Assembly (NCBI RefSeq): GCF_025311495.1
Contig: NZ_CP104398.1
Span: 682,001 to 746,000, forward strand
Direction of reading: 5' to 3'
DNA: 64,000 nucleotides
Source: Limosilactobacillus oris
GTDB taxonomy: Bacteria; Bacillota; Bacilli; Lactobacillales; Lactobacillaceae
Shown: positions 1 to 8,416 of the stretch, piece by piece
Numbering within the stretch: the stretch's first letter is position 1
Layout of the letters: the number at the start of each line of letters is the position of its first letter
Position numbers and translations under genes: made by a program
The notes under the pieces: model-generated
The model's input: only the letters and a program-made list of their open reading frames with translations
Databases searched by the model: none
What the model was told of the DNA's origin: nothing

Positions 1-1
1 T

Positions 2-532
2 TGGACTTACGCCACCGGCACCCTCGCGAAAAACGTCTGGCACACGACTGACCCGACCAGCGCCGGCTTTCAAGCGGCCGGCAACTGGTACGGAGTCCTC
101 ACCGCCATTCTTAGTATCGCCGGAATCTGCTGGGGCTTCCTCTACTCCCATGCCAAGACGACGACGCGGAAAAAGTGGTACGCCACCGGCCTCGTGCTCG
201 GCGGAATTGGCCTGGTAATGGTCTCCCTGGTCCACAGCCAGTGGCTGACTGTACTGGCCTTCATTCTCTTTGGAATCTGCTACTTTACGATCCACACCCT
301 GCCGTTTACCCTCCTGACCTCTTCGCTCAACGGTGAAAACGAAGGTGCCTACATCGGTCTTTTTAACATCGGCATTTGCCTCCCGCAAATCGTGGCGTCC
401 CTGCTCAGTTTCGTCATCTTCCCGTTAGTTGGTCACAGCCAGCCGATGATGATGCTGATTGCCGGCCTCTCGCTCTTTTGTGCCGCCATCGCGGTCCGGG
501 GAGTTCACGAGGGGGTCGCTGTCAAAGGTTAA
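2..532 (+). CDS. MFS sugar porter, C-terminal part (cut by window edge)
   Basis: The reading frame is open from base 2, so this is the C-terminal part (about 176 residues) of a longer membrane protein. Several hydrophobic segments are visible, among them the stretch around QIVASLLSFVIFPLVG and the last helix before the basic tail. The pattern, with a late 'NIGICLPQIVASLLSF' helix, fits the SLC45-like MFS disaccharide/H+ symporters common in lactobacilli (sucrose or maltose type). That assignment is from family resemblance; the substrate is unknown. The gene converges on the GH3 gene and shares a two-way terminator with it. Confidence 0.75.
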   Translation, partial: WTYATGTLAKNVWHTTDPTSAGFQAAGNWYGVLTAILSIAGICWGFLYSHAKTTTRKKWYATGLVLGGIGLVMVSLVHSQWLTVLAFILFGICYFTIHTLPFTLLTSSLNGENEGAYIGLFNIGICLPQIVASLLSFVIFPLVGHSQPMMMLIAGLSLFCAAIAVRGVHEGVAVKG

Positions 533-552
533 ATCGAAAAGATTGAAATAAC

Positions 553-593
553 AAAATCGCCTACTGCGGTCAAAAACCACAGCAGACGATTTT
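553..593. terminator. Two-way intrinsic terminator between MFS porter and GH3 gene
   Basis: A 17-bp stem (aaaatcgcctactgcgg against ccacagcagacgatttt) with a short loop. Two positions pair only as G-U and only on the minus strand, so it is stronger for the GH3 transcript. T-rich sequence follows on the plus side. Confidence 0.8.
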
Positions 594-672
594 AATTTTT
601 AAAGTCGGAAAGTCAATATTCGGAAGACAGCCCGGCTGCTATTAATCGTGCTGTCCTGCTACCGAGCCGTTT

Positions 673-2889
673 TTACCGCAATGCCTGGAAAAACTTTTCG
701 CGGACCTCTTCGGAAATCCCCGTCGCGGCTAACGACCGCAATGGCATATTCGCGGAAATCGCGACCCAATCCTTATCCGCCATCATCGGCTTCAAGACCT
801 CATACAAGCCAGAAGACTTCAGCGCCGCCTGTACCTTTGGATCCGTGTCATTCCAGAGGTCACCGAGGTAGGTATCTTCCGTCACCGTCCCCAGCGGGTT
901 AACACCAATCGTCAGCTTAAACTGGGCGGTGAGGCGGATGTCCCGGGAAGAGCTGCCGACCATAATCTCGTACTCGCCATTGTCGGCTTCCCACTGCTCT
1001 TGAGCAACGTTGTAGTAGCTAAAGGCCCGGCGCGGCAAGGTCAACGTAACCGTCTGGCTCTCGCCCGGCGCCAGTGCTAGCTTCGTGAAGTCCCGCAGCT
1101 CCTTGACCGGCATTTCAACCCGGCTGACGTGGTTGGCAACATAGACCTGGGCGACCTCCTTGCCGGCTACTTGGCCGCTATTGGTAACCGTAAACCGGAC
1201 CTTCACATCATTGCTCTCTTCACTCACCGTCAGGTCACTGTAAGTAAAGTCCGTATAGCTTAGACCGTGCCCAAACGGGAAGCGGACCGGCATCTCGTGC
1301 AGGTCGTAGTAACGGTAGCCGACAAAGATACCCTCATGGTAGTCCTCTTCATCATGATCCTTGGCAAAGGTGCCATAGGTCGGGTTATCCTGCAAGCGGA
1401 GCGGAAAGCTCTCGGAAAGTTTTCCGGACGGGTTGACCTTCCCCGTCAGGATGTCCCAGGTGGCCTCTCCGACCGCTTCTCCGGCCAGGTAGGTTTCCAC
1501 GATTGCTGGTACCCGGTCCGCCCACGGCATTTCCACTACAGACCCGTTTTGCAAAACTACGGTGACATTGGGGTTGGCCTCAATGATTTGCGTCAGCAGC
1601 TCATTTTGGTTGGCTGGCAGGGCGATGGAATCCTTGTCAAAGCCCTCCGTTTCCATGCTCTCTGGGAAGCCGGCAAAGAAGATGACCCGGTTACTCTGCT
1701 TCGCCAGTTGGACGGCCTCCGTAGTCAGTTCCTGGTCCGGCGCCGTCTCGGCAAGGCGGTAGCCAGCAGCATACTTCGCACCAGCAGGAGCCGCAGCCAG
1801 CGGAGTAACTACGTGGTGAGCGTTAACGTGGGAACTCCCGCCACCTTCAAAGCGGGGTTTAGCGGCTAGTTCACCAATAATCGCCAGTGACTTATCCGTG
1901 GTCAGTGGCAGCTGATGGTCGGTATTCTTCAACAGGATGATACTGTCGTCGGCCACCTGCCGGGCAAACTCGTGCTGTTCTTCCTTATCGTACTCAGCTG
2001 GATGGGCAACATCCTTGCCCCAGTGTTCAACCATCTTGAGGACCCGGAGAACGGACCGATTCAGCGTTGATTCCTGCAAGCGGCCCTCCTTGACTGCTTG
2101 CACGATCTCGTCGACCGAGGCTTGACCCTTGCCCGGCATTTCCAGGTCCAGGCCGGCCTTGATTGCCGCCACGTGGTCCGCCACGGCTCCCCAGTCAGAC
2201 ATGACTAGGCCCTGGAAGCCCCACTCGTTCCGGAGAATTTCCGTCAGGAGCCGCTGGTTCTGTGAATTGAGAGTCCCGTTGAGCCGGTTGTAAGAACACA
2301 TCAAAGTTGCCGGCTGGGCCTCCTTGACGATCCGCTCAAACTGGGCAAGGTAGATTTCCCGCAACGCCCGTTCATCAATGTTGGACGAGGAGGTAAAGCG
2401 CTGGTTTTCCCGGTTATTCGCCGCAAAGTGCTTGACGCTGACACCGACGCCCTCCTCTTGAACGCCCTTGACGTAAGCAACGCCCATCCGCCCCGCCAGC
2501 AGCGGGTCTTCAGAGAAGTATTCGAAGTTGCGACCTGCCAGTGGACTCCGCTTGATATTAACACCGGGGCCCAACAAAACTCCTAAACGTTCTGCATTGG
2601 CTGCAATTCCCAACTGGTGACCTAGGCGGTAAAGCAGCTGGTCATCGAAGGAACTCGCCGTCAGGGCTGACGACGGGAAACAGACCGCGTCAACGGAGTT
2701 ATTAACGTCCGTCGGGGCTACGTCAATGTCCTGTTTCCGTAAGCCAGACGGCCCGTCCGACATCATCATTCGGTTAATCCCCGGCACCTTGGCGGTAAAC
2801 CAGAAGTCCTTACCGGAAACCAGGGCCGCCCGTTCCTCTAAAGTCAGTCCCTGGACAAACTGCAAATCAACTTTTACCATTCCTGTCAC
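673..2889 (-). CDS. Glycoside hydrolase family 3 beta-glucosidase
   Basis: A 738-residue GH3 enzyme that removes terminal glucose (or xylose) from beta-linked oligosaccharides. The TIM-barrel domain shows SDGPSGLR near 45, GPGVNIKRSPLAGRNFEYFSEDP around 107-129, KHFAANN near 153-159 and the nucleophile motif MSDWGA with Asp232. A second alpha/beta domain follows, then a fibronectin-III-like domain near 560-640. There is no signal peptide, so it acts in the cytoplasm on imported sugars. It is the last gene of the operon GH42-MFS-GH5-GH3. The start is unclear: GTG at 2889 lies very close to the AAAGGA site, while ATG at 2880 has longer spacing. Exact linkage preference cannot be told from sequence. 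Confidence 0.92.
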   Translation of the reverse strand: MTGMVKVDLQFVQGLTLEERAALVSGKDFWFTAKVPGINRMMMSDGPSGLRKQDIDVAPTDVNNSVDAVCFPSSALTASSFDDQLLYRLGHQLGIAANAERLGVLLGPGVNIKRSPLAGRNFEYFSEDPLLAGRMGVAYVKGVQEEGVGVSVKHFAANNRENQRFTSSSNIDERALREIYLAQFERIVKEAQPATLMCSYNRLNGTLNSQNQRLLTEILRNEWGFQGLVMSDWGAVADHVAAIKAGLDLEMPGKGQASVDEIVQAVKEGRLQESTLNRSVLRVLKMVEHWGKDVAHPAEYDKEEQHEFARQVADDSIILLKNTDHQLPLTTDKSLAIIGELAAKPRFEGGGSSHVNAHHVVTPLAAAPAGAKYAAGYRLAETAPDQELTTEAVQLAKQSNRVIFFAGFPESMETEGFDKDSIALPANQNELLTQIIEANPNVTVVLQNGSVVEMPWADRVPAIVETYLAGEAVGEATWDILTGKVNPSGKLSESFPLRLQDNPTYGTFAKDHDEEDYHEGIFVGYRYYDLHEMPVRFPFGHGLSYTDFTYSDLTVSEESNDVKVRFTVTNSGQVAGKEVAQVYVANHVSRVEMPVKELRDFTKLALAPGESQTVTLTLPRRAFSYYNVAQEQWEADNGEYEIMVGSSSRDIRLTAQFKLTIGVNPLGTVTEDTYLGDLWNDTDPKVQAALKSSGLYEVLKPMMADKDWVAISANMPLRSLAATGISEEVREKFFQALR

Positions 2890-2911
2890 CGATCCTTTCT
2901 GTTTCCTCTAC

Positions 2912-4078
2912 CTAAATATCTTGCGGAGCTAACCACTTCTTGTCAACTACCCGCTGGAGAGCCCAGCAGTCCCACCCGTACCAGGCTGGTTCGTTGATGG
3001 TGTCGATATTTAGCTTATAGGTCCAGTAGATGTAGCCAATCCCCTGGTTCCAGGCGTCTACCTGGGTCTTCCAAAGGGTTTGGTAGGCATGTTGCAATTC
3101 TTCCTTGCTCAAGTGCGTAGCCCCGGCAAATTCCTGTTGGGTTGGGTTAATCCCGCCGTTCGTATCGACCCCAGCGGTATAGGAATTAAACAGTGACCAT
3201 TCACCGGTCACAACTGGCACAACCTTATTCACCGCGGCAATCTTCTTGCCAAAGTCCGTCATCGTTTTTTCGTAAGCCGTCAGCGAAAGATCGTGGTTTT
3301 TCATTTCCGCCATCATCAGGTACTGGTGGGTGTCCAAAACGACGTTCTCAAAATCATTTTGCTTGAAAAAGTCTTCCCACTTGTCAATGTCAAAGCCGTC
3401 GTGGAACATAATCACCTTGTCAGCCGGCAGGAGTGGCCGCAATAAGTCATAGCAATCCTGGTAGTACTGGTACAGGAAGTCAAAGGTAATTGGTGCACTG
3501 CCAGCTGCCTTTGCCGGGTCCCGCGGTGGAAAGCGCCGTTGCATATCACTAAACATCGCCGCCGTTGCGGGCTCATTGAGGACTTCAATTCCATAAAGGC
3601 CCAGCCGCTTGCCGTAGCGTTCCGCAAGCCGCTTGACAACGCTTTTTTCAAACTCAACCTCGGCCGGCTCACTCGCCCACTTGCAGACCCCGGAAATTCC
3701 ACCGTTGTCAAAGCCATTTTGGCTATCTGGCGCGGTGTGCAAATCCAGCAGAATCTTAATTCCGTATGCTTCTGCCCAGTTAAAGGCGCGGTCGACCTCG
3801 GCAATTGCCCCGATAAACGGTGCCCGGTCGCCAAAAACAAAGTACGGAACCGGTAGGCGGACCAGGTTAAAGCCAAGACTGGCAATCCGTAAAAAGTCTT
3901 CTTCTGTAATGAAGTTCGCCCGGTGCTGGCTGATTCGGGCCTGGTAAACGTCCGCGGGCAGGTCCTGGGCCAGGTAATACTCGTCATCGGCTGCCGTTCC
4001 ATCAAATAGGTGCGGTGACATCCACTTTTCCAGGACGAGCCACCCGCCTAAGTTAACTCCTTTAATCTTTTCGTCCAT
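2912..4078 (-). CDS. Glycoside hydrolase family 5 (exo-1,3-beta-glucanase-like)
   Basis: A 388-residue cytoplasmic GH5 glycosidase. The N-terminus KGVNLGGWLVLEKWM is typical of the exo-1,3-beta-glucanase-like GH5 branch. The acid/base is Glu169 in EVLNEP and the nucleophile is Glu293 in VVTGEWS; DLHTAPDSQNG near 112-122 is the usual substrate-binding loop. No secretion signal is visible, so it should act on short imported beta-glucosides. ATG at 4078 is preceded by GGGGTGA at good spacing. It lies 16 bases after the MFS porter and 22 before GH3 in the same operon. The subfamily call is inference. Confidence 0.88.
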   Translation of the reverse strand: MDEKIKGVNLGGWLVLEKWMSPHLFDGTAADDEYYLAQDLPADVYQARISQHRANFITEEDFLRIASLGFNLVRLPVPYFVFGDRAPFIGAIAEVDRAFNWAEAYGIKILLDLHTAPDSQNGFDNGGISGVCKWASEPAEVEFEKSVVKRLAERYGKRLGLYGIEVLNEPATAAMFSDMQRRFPPRDPAKAAGSAPITFDFLYQYYQDCYDLLRPLLPADKVIMFHDGFDIDKWEDFFKQNDFENVVLDTHQYLMMAEMKNHDLSLTAYEKTMTDFGKKIAAVNKVVPVVTGEWSLFNSYTAGVDTNGGINPTQQEFAGATHLSKEELQHAYQTLWKTQVDAWNQGIGYIYWTYKLNIDTINEPAWYGWDCWALQRVVDKKWLAPQDI

Positions 4079-4094
4079 TTTCTGTTCACCCCGA

Positions 4095-5348
4095 TTACTT
4101 AGTGCAACGAATCATCTGAATAAATACACAGGCAATAATGGCAAAGGCAATCGCTACTGGGAAGACCAGTTGGTAACCGGCTGCAGCCACCAGCGCGCTG
4201 GTTACGATTGGTCCAGCTGTCTGGCCCAAAGTCGTCGCCACGTTAATAATCCCGAGGTCTTTTCCGGCTTCCTTCTTTGATGGCAGGACGTCCACGTTGA
4301 GCGCCTGGTCGACGGCACCGTAAACGGCGTAGCCTAACCCGGCAAATCCGGCGAACAGCATCATCGAACTTGGTGACTTCATGACCCATGGCAAGAAGTA
4401 ACCAAGGGCCAGCAGGAAGGACGCAACGATTACCGGCACTTTCCGCCGACCAATCTTATCGGAAATGGCACCGGAAGCCAATGAACCAACCAGGCCCACA
4501 ATCATTGTAATCACTGACATTACCGAAATTGTTGCCGCAGCGGCTTTCTTTCCTTGGCCAATGTACATTTCCAAAATATAGAGCTGGTAGTTCAAAATCA
4601 TGTAGTAGCTAAAGATCAACAGGGTCCGGCCAACGAAAGCTAGCCAGAAGTCCCGGGCACCCTTCATCGGCGGCCGGAACGAGAGCATGAATTCCTTCAA
4701 ACCGCCCTTGACCGGCGCCATGTCCTTAGATGACTGTTCACTCGGCCAAACGATTACCGTGGCAAGGCCGGCAATTCCCATCAAGACTCCCGCAGAAATA
4801 AAGCCGGGGATCTGAATAGTGATAAAGTAGGCACCGACCAGCGTACCGATGGACGTCCCCACGGTCGTTCCCGCGGAGTAAAAGGCCGACATCGTTGCCC
4901 GCAGGTCATCTGGAACCCGGTCAGACAGGGTTGCAATCACCGGTGCGATAATCGCGTTCAGGCCGAACATACAAATGCAATACATCAGCCCCATCAGCCA
5001 AACATTGTCAAATACCCCCGTCAAAAACAGGGTTACACCACCAACGATTCCCCCGCCAACAATCCAGGGTGTCCGGCGACCATACCGGGACCGGGTCCGG
5101 TCGGAAAGGTTACCAAAAAGCAGGTTTGAAACCAGCGACGCAATCGCAGTAACCGCATTGATAATTCCAAAGATCGTCGTAGCCTGAGCACCACCGACAA
5201 CATCCTTCAGGTGCTGTGGCAGCAGGACTGCCGAAACAATCCCCAAACCACTCATCCACAGTAATGAACAAACAAAGAATGATAGTGAGAAGCGGACGCG
5301 ATCAGCTTTAGAAATGTCCGCTTGTGCTTTTTGATGTGCGTTTTGCAT
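4095..5348 (-). CDS. MFS oligosaccharide transporter
   Basis: A 417-residue, 12-helix major facilitator. The loop 2-3 motif GNLSDRTRSRYGRR and the similar loop in the second half (GAISDKIGRR) mark the MFS fold, and the overall pattern resembles SLC45/GPH-like sugar porters. ATG at 5348 is chosen because AGGAGG lies 7 bases upstream; a longer open frame to 5381 would run through a cre-like sequence. It sits between the GH42 and GH5 genes, so it probably imports the beta-linked oligosaccharide that these enzymes cut. The substrate is inferred only from context. Confidence 0.82.
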   Translation of the reverse strand: MQNAHQKAQADISKADRVRFSLSFFVCSLLWMSGLGIVSAVLLPQHLKDVVGGAQATTIFGIINAVTAIASLVSNLLFGNLSDRTRSRYGRRTPWIVGGGIVGGVTLFLTGVFDNVWLMGLMYCICMFGLNAIIAPVIATLSDRVPDDLRATMSAFYSAGTTVGTSIGTLVGAYFITIQIPGFISAGVLMGIAGLATVIVWPSEQSSKDMAPVKGGLKEFMLSFRPPMKGARDFWLAFVGRTLLIFSYYMILNYQLYILEMYIGQGKKAAAATISVMSVITMIVGLVGSLASGAISDKIGRRKVPVIVASFLLALGYFLPWVMKSPSSMMLFAGFAGLGYAVYGAVDQALNVDVLPSKKEAGKDLGIINVATTLGQTAGPIVTSALVAAAGYQLVFPVAIAFAIIACVFIQMIRCTK

Positions 5349-5360
5349 AATCTTCCTCCT

Positions 5361-5374
5361 ATTAAGCGCTTTCA
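5361..5374 (-). promoter_or_regulatory. cre-like site in the GH42-MFS gap
   Basis: The minus strand reads tgaaagcgcttaat, close to the CcpA site TGWAANCGNTNWCA but poor at the last three positions. It lies just upstream of the MFS gene's Shine-Dalgarno site, where CcpA could act as a roadblock. Confidence 0.5.
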
Positions 5375-5391
5375 ATTTCATTCAAAAAAAT

Positions 5392-7395
5392 TTATTGTTC
5401 TTCAATGATTTTGACCGCCCACGGCTGGAGCGTCATTTGTTCACCCGCTGCCACGGTCTTCCCGCCGAGCAGTTCCGTGCCCTTTACTGGTACGGTCACC
5501 TGCTCCTCAGCAGCGGAATAGTTAAAGATAAAGTCAATTTGCCGTTGTTCTTCGTTGATGCCAGATTTAACAATTACCGGGAAATGAGCATCGTAGTTCG
5601 GTACGAGTCCTACCTGTTGGCAAACGTGTTCGACCAGTTTAGCAATGACAGCCGGGTTGGCCCAGCAGCCGAGGTACCAGGTCATCCCCTGACCATACTG
5701 GTTTTCCGTAATGGCGGCATATTCCTTCCAATGGTTGTCATAGCCAGCAAGGACCTTCGCCCCATCAGAAATCAGCAGTTCAGCCCACTGGTCAATCGTC
5801 GGGTCAACGTCTTGAAAGATTCCAGAACGGTCCGCAAGCTGCTCGCCATTCGGGTCAACAAACATTTCGTAGTGGGCACCGATGGCCTCGCTGATAATCC
5901 CCGGCTGCTGGCAGGTGCGGACCTTGACGTGCTCATCCGTCACCCCGTCCTTGAAGGTGTACAGCACGTGTCCCCCCTGGCGAACGTAATCGTTCAGCCG
6001 CTCTAAGAACTGGTCATCGGTGACGTACAACATTGGCACGACGACCAGGTCGTACTTAGGCAGGTCGATAGTCGCCGGATTCAGGATATCCGTCCGAATG
6101 TTTTGCCGGTAAAAGGCGTCGTACAATCGCCGGAAGACGTCATTGTACTTATCCTTGCCAATCCCAAACTCCATCCAGTTGCCGCTCGTTGCTGTCAGAC
6201 TCTCGTTGTCGACCACAAAGGCTACCCGGGAGTTGATTTTGAGGTTCACCAGCTTGGGTGACAGGCGTTGGAAGTCGCGACCGACCTTCTTGGCCTCGTT
6301 GTAGACCGGATTTGGTGCAAAGTCATGACTCAGCAAGCCCTTCCAGTAAGTTTCAAAGGAATTATGAATGGAGTGCCAGTGCCAATATTCAACCATGTTA
6401 GCTCCGCTCGCCACGTGACTAAAGGCGAGTTGGTAGAGCTGGCCCGGGTAGGGCGTCCAGGTCTTAAAAGCCTGGGCCTGGGTTTCCAGTACTAGGTAGT
6501 TTTGCATTTTAATGCTCCGGGCTTCATCCCCAGCAAACGATAATTCTGCCCCCGTCAGCTGCCGTTGGGACGGGTGGTAAACATCAATCCCAATCACGTC
6601 TAAGCAGTTTGCTGCCGCGAAGTGGTTGACGTCCGGCTGGATACCAAAGGAGTAGCCCCGCCATTCAAAGTCAAAGTTATGGGTAATGAATTGTCCCTCA
6701 TGCTTATACTCATTGACGATCCGGGCCTGCCAGGCAAGGTAGTCGGTCACCAGCTGCCGTTGGTACTTAGCAAACTCACCGGCCAGACTGCCATTGATTG
6801 TCCCGTTCACCGACGGAAAGTCCTCCCAGGCGTTAATCCGGTTCGACCAGTAGTCAAGACCAAAGTCGTGGTTAAACTGCTCTAAGTCGCCATCATACTT
6901 TTTCTTGATGGCCTCCACAAAGCCCCGTTGAACATTCTTGCTAGAAGTTCCGTAATGCTTCGTTTCGTTATCGATCTGGTATCCAATCACGTTGTCATAC
7001 TTGGCCGTCACCGCCAGCATGTGCCGAATCACCCGCTCAGCATAGTAGCGGTACACCGGACTGGTGATGTCCATGATCTGGCGGGCGCCGTAGGGCTTTC
7101 GCTGGCCATTATTTTCCACCAGGACCTCGGGGTACTTTTTAGCTAGCCAGGTTGGAAAGGCATAGGTGGGGGTTCCCACAATCACGTTCATCCCTGCCGC
7201 CTTCATTTTGTCCAAAACATAGGTGAGCTTAGTAAAGTCAAACAAGCCGTCCTGGGGTTCATAGGTACTCCAGGTACTTTCACCGATTCGGACGACATTG
7301 ATTCCCGCATCCTGCATCATTGAAATATCCTTGTCGATCCGGTCATAGGGCAGGTACTCAAAGTAGTAAGCCACCCCATACAAAAGCTGTTTCAT
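5392..7395 (-). CDS. Glycoside hydrolase family 42 beta-galactosidase-like
   Basis: A 667-residue GH42 enzyme, the usual length. The N-terminal barrel begins GVAYYFEYLP and contains the acid/base Glu144 in YQIDNETKHYG. The nucleophile is probably Glu304 in LVLETQAQ. A trimerisation (glutaminase-like) domain near 390-590 and a C-terminal beta domain follow. The family hydrolyses beta-galactosides, and some members act on alpha-L-arabinopyranosides. It is first in the GH42-MFS-GH5-GH3 operon, with a perfect cre 30 bases upstream of its start and a divergent AraC gene beyond. No signal peptide. ATG follows GAAAGGA. Confidence 0.92.
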   Translation of the reverse strand: MKQLLYGVAYYFEYLPYDRIDKDISMMQDAGINVVRIGESTWSTYEPQDGLFDFTKLTYVLDKMKAAGMNVIVGTPTYAFPTWLAKKYPEVLVENNGQRKPYGARQIMDITSPVYRYYAERVIRHMLAVTAKYDNVIGYQIDNETKHYGTSSKNVQRGFVEAIKKKYDGDLEQFNHDFGLDYWSNRINAWEDFPSVNGTINGSLAGEFAKYQRQLVTDYLAWQARIVNEYKHEGQFITHNFDFEWRGYSFGIQPDVNHFAAANCLDVIGIDVYHPSQRQLTGAELSFAGDEARSIKMQNYLVLETQAQAFKTWTPYPGQLYQLAFSHVASGANMVEYWHWHSIHNSFETYWKGLLSHDFAPNPVYNEAKKVGRDFQRLSPKLVNLKINSRVAFVVDNESLTATSGNWMEFGIGKDKYNDVFRRLYDAFYRQNIRTDILNPATIDLPKYDLVVVPMLYVTDDQFLERLNDYVRQGGHVLYTFKDGVTDEHVKVRTCQQPGIISEAIGAHYEMFVDPNGEQLADRSGIFQDVDPTIDQWAELLISDGAKVLAGYDNHWKEYAAITENQYGQGMTWYLGCWANPAVIAKLVEHVCQQVGLVPNYDAHFPVIVKSGINEEQRQIDFIFNYSAAEEQVTVPVKGTELLGGKTVAAGEQMTLQPWAVKIIEEQ

Positions 7396-7424
7396 CTTAA
7401 GTAGTCCTTTCTGTCTGTCCGTTT

Positions 7425-7438
7425 TGAAATCGATTTCA
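7425..7438. promoter_or_regulatory. cre site (CcpA) upstream of GH42 operon
   Basis: tgaaatcgatttca is a perfect palindrome and matches every fixed position of TGWAANCGNTNWCA. It lies between the divergent GH42 and AraC genes, so glucose repression of the operon is expected. Confidence 0.85.
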
Positions 7439-7525
7439 TTTGCGACGCTTTTATTATCATGTTAATGTAAGCATATTCACAGCGTCTTATTTAGGCAAAA
7501 TTGTCCCTTTTCGAGGTAATGATTA

Positions 7526-8416
7526 ATGGAACCGTATCATTCGCAAACACTGAAAAACGCCCTGCGCCTCCCCGCTCTCAGCTGGCGGCTAACCTTCTTT
7601 GGCGGCCACTCCCAGCAGGTAAAGGCGGGTTGGCATATCGGAACCGAGCGTCACCTGGCCTTTGAACTGATTCAGATTCTCGCCGGGTCCGAACGGGTTC
7701 ACCTGGCCCAGGACGCCTTTGTCCTAACTACCGGGGATATCCTCATCATTCCCCCAAACCTTGACCATGATATCACCTGTCTCCAAGATATGTCTTACTT
7801 CAATTTTCACTTTGGCCTCGACGACCAGGAACTCAGCACCCGGTTGATTGAACGCGGGTTGATTTACTATCCCCGCTCCACCCAGCAAAATAAGGAGCTG
7901 GTGCCCAGCTTGACGGAACTCTGGCGGCTGATCCGCCCCGATATGCAGTACGACTTTGACACGAAGCTCAAGGTGCAAAAGTTCTTCACCGACTTTTTAA
8001 TCACCCTCAACCAGCAAACCACGATTCGGGAACAGGCAACGAGTCTGACCAAGCTCAAATACGCCGGAATGATTGCCAGTGGTCTCCAGCAACAGCTGAA
8101 AAAGCAAATCTTTGACTTCAACCACCACGGTATTGACCCCCGGCTGACTGCCGCTTTAACCGTTAAAAAGGTTATTTCAGAAGCGCAGATCAGCCTCAGT
8201 TATGGTTCGGAGGTTTTCAAAGACGTTTACGGCGTCTCACCCCGTGCCTACCTTTCCGAACTAAAGCTCGTGGAAGCTAAGCACCTCCTACTGATTCCTG
8301 ATTACAGCATTTTGGCAATCAGTACTGCGCTCGGCTACAACGAACAGTCGCACTTTGCCAGGCAGTTTAAGCGCTGGACTGGGATGACGCCCAACCAGTA
8401 CCGCAATAATCGTTAA
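7526..8416 (+). CDS. AraC-family transcriptional regulator
   Basis: A 296-residue regulator with an N-terminal cupin sugar-sensing domain (GGHSQQVKAGWHIGTERH near 26-43) and two helix-turn-helix motifs at the C-terminus ending KRWTGMTPNQYRNN, the AraC signature. ATG has GAGGTAA upstream. It is divergent from the GH42 operon, which it probably activates, and overlaps the convergent GH43 gene by 4 bases, a tail-to-tail arrangement that leaves no room for a terminator. Its N-terminal domain resembles that of the AraC gene at 32.6 kb. Confidence 0.9.
   Translation: MEPYHSQTLKNALRLPALSWRLTFFGGHSQQVKAGWHIGTERHLAFELIQILAGSERVHLAQDAFVLTTGDILIIPPNLDHDITCLQDMSYFNFHFGLDDQELSTRLIERGLIYYPRSTQQNKELVPSLTELWRLIRPDMQYDFDTKLKVQKFFTDFLITLNQQTTIREQATSLTKLKYAGMIASGLQQQLKKQIFDFNHHGIDPRLTAALTVKKVISEAQISLSYGSEVFKDVYGVSPRAYLSELKLVEAKHLLLIPDYSILAISTALGYNEQSHFARQFKRWTGMTPNQYRNNR

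Noticed and set aside
1267-1869. 200-residue plus-strand ORF inside the GH3 gene
   Set aside because: It is antisense to a clearly conserved GH3 frame, has no ribosome site and no recognisable domain. It is a shadow of a GC-rich gene.
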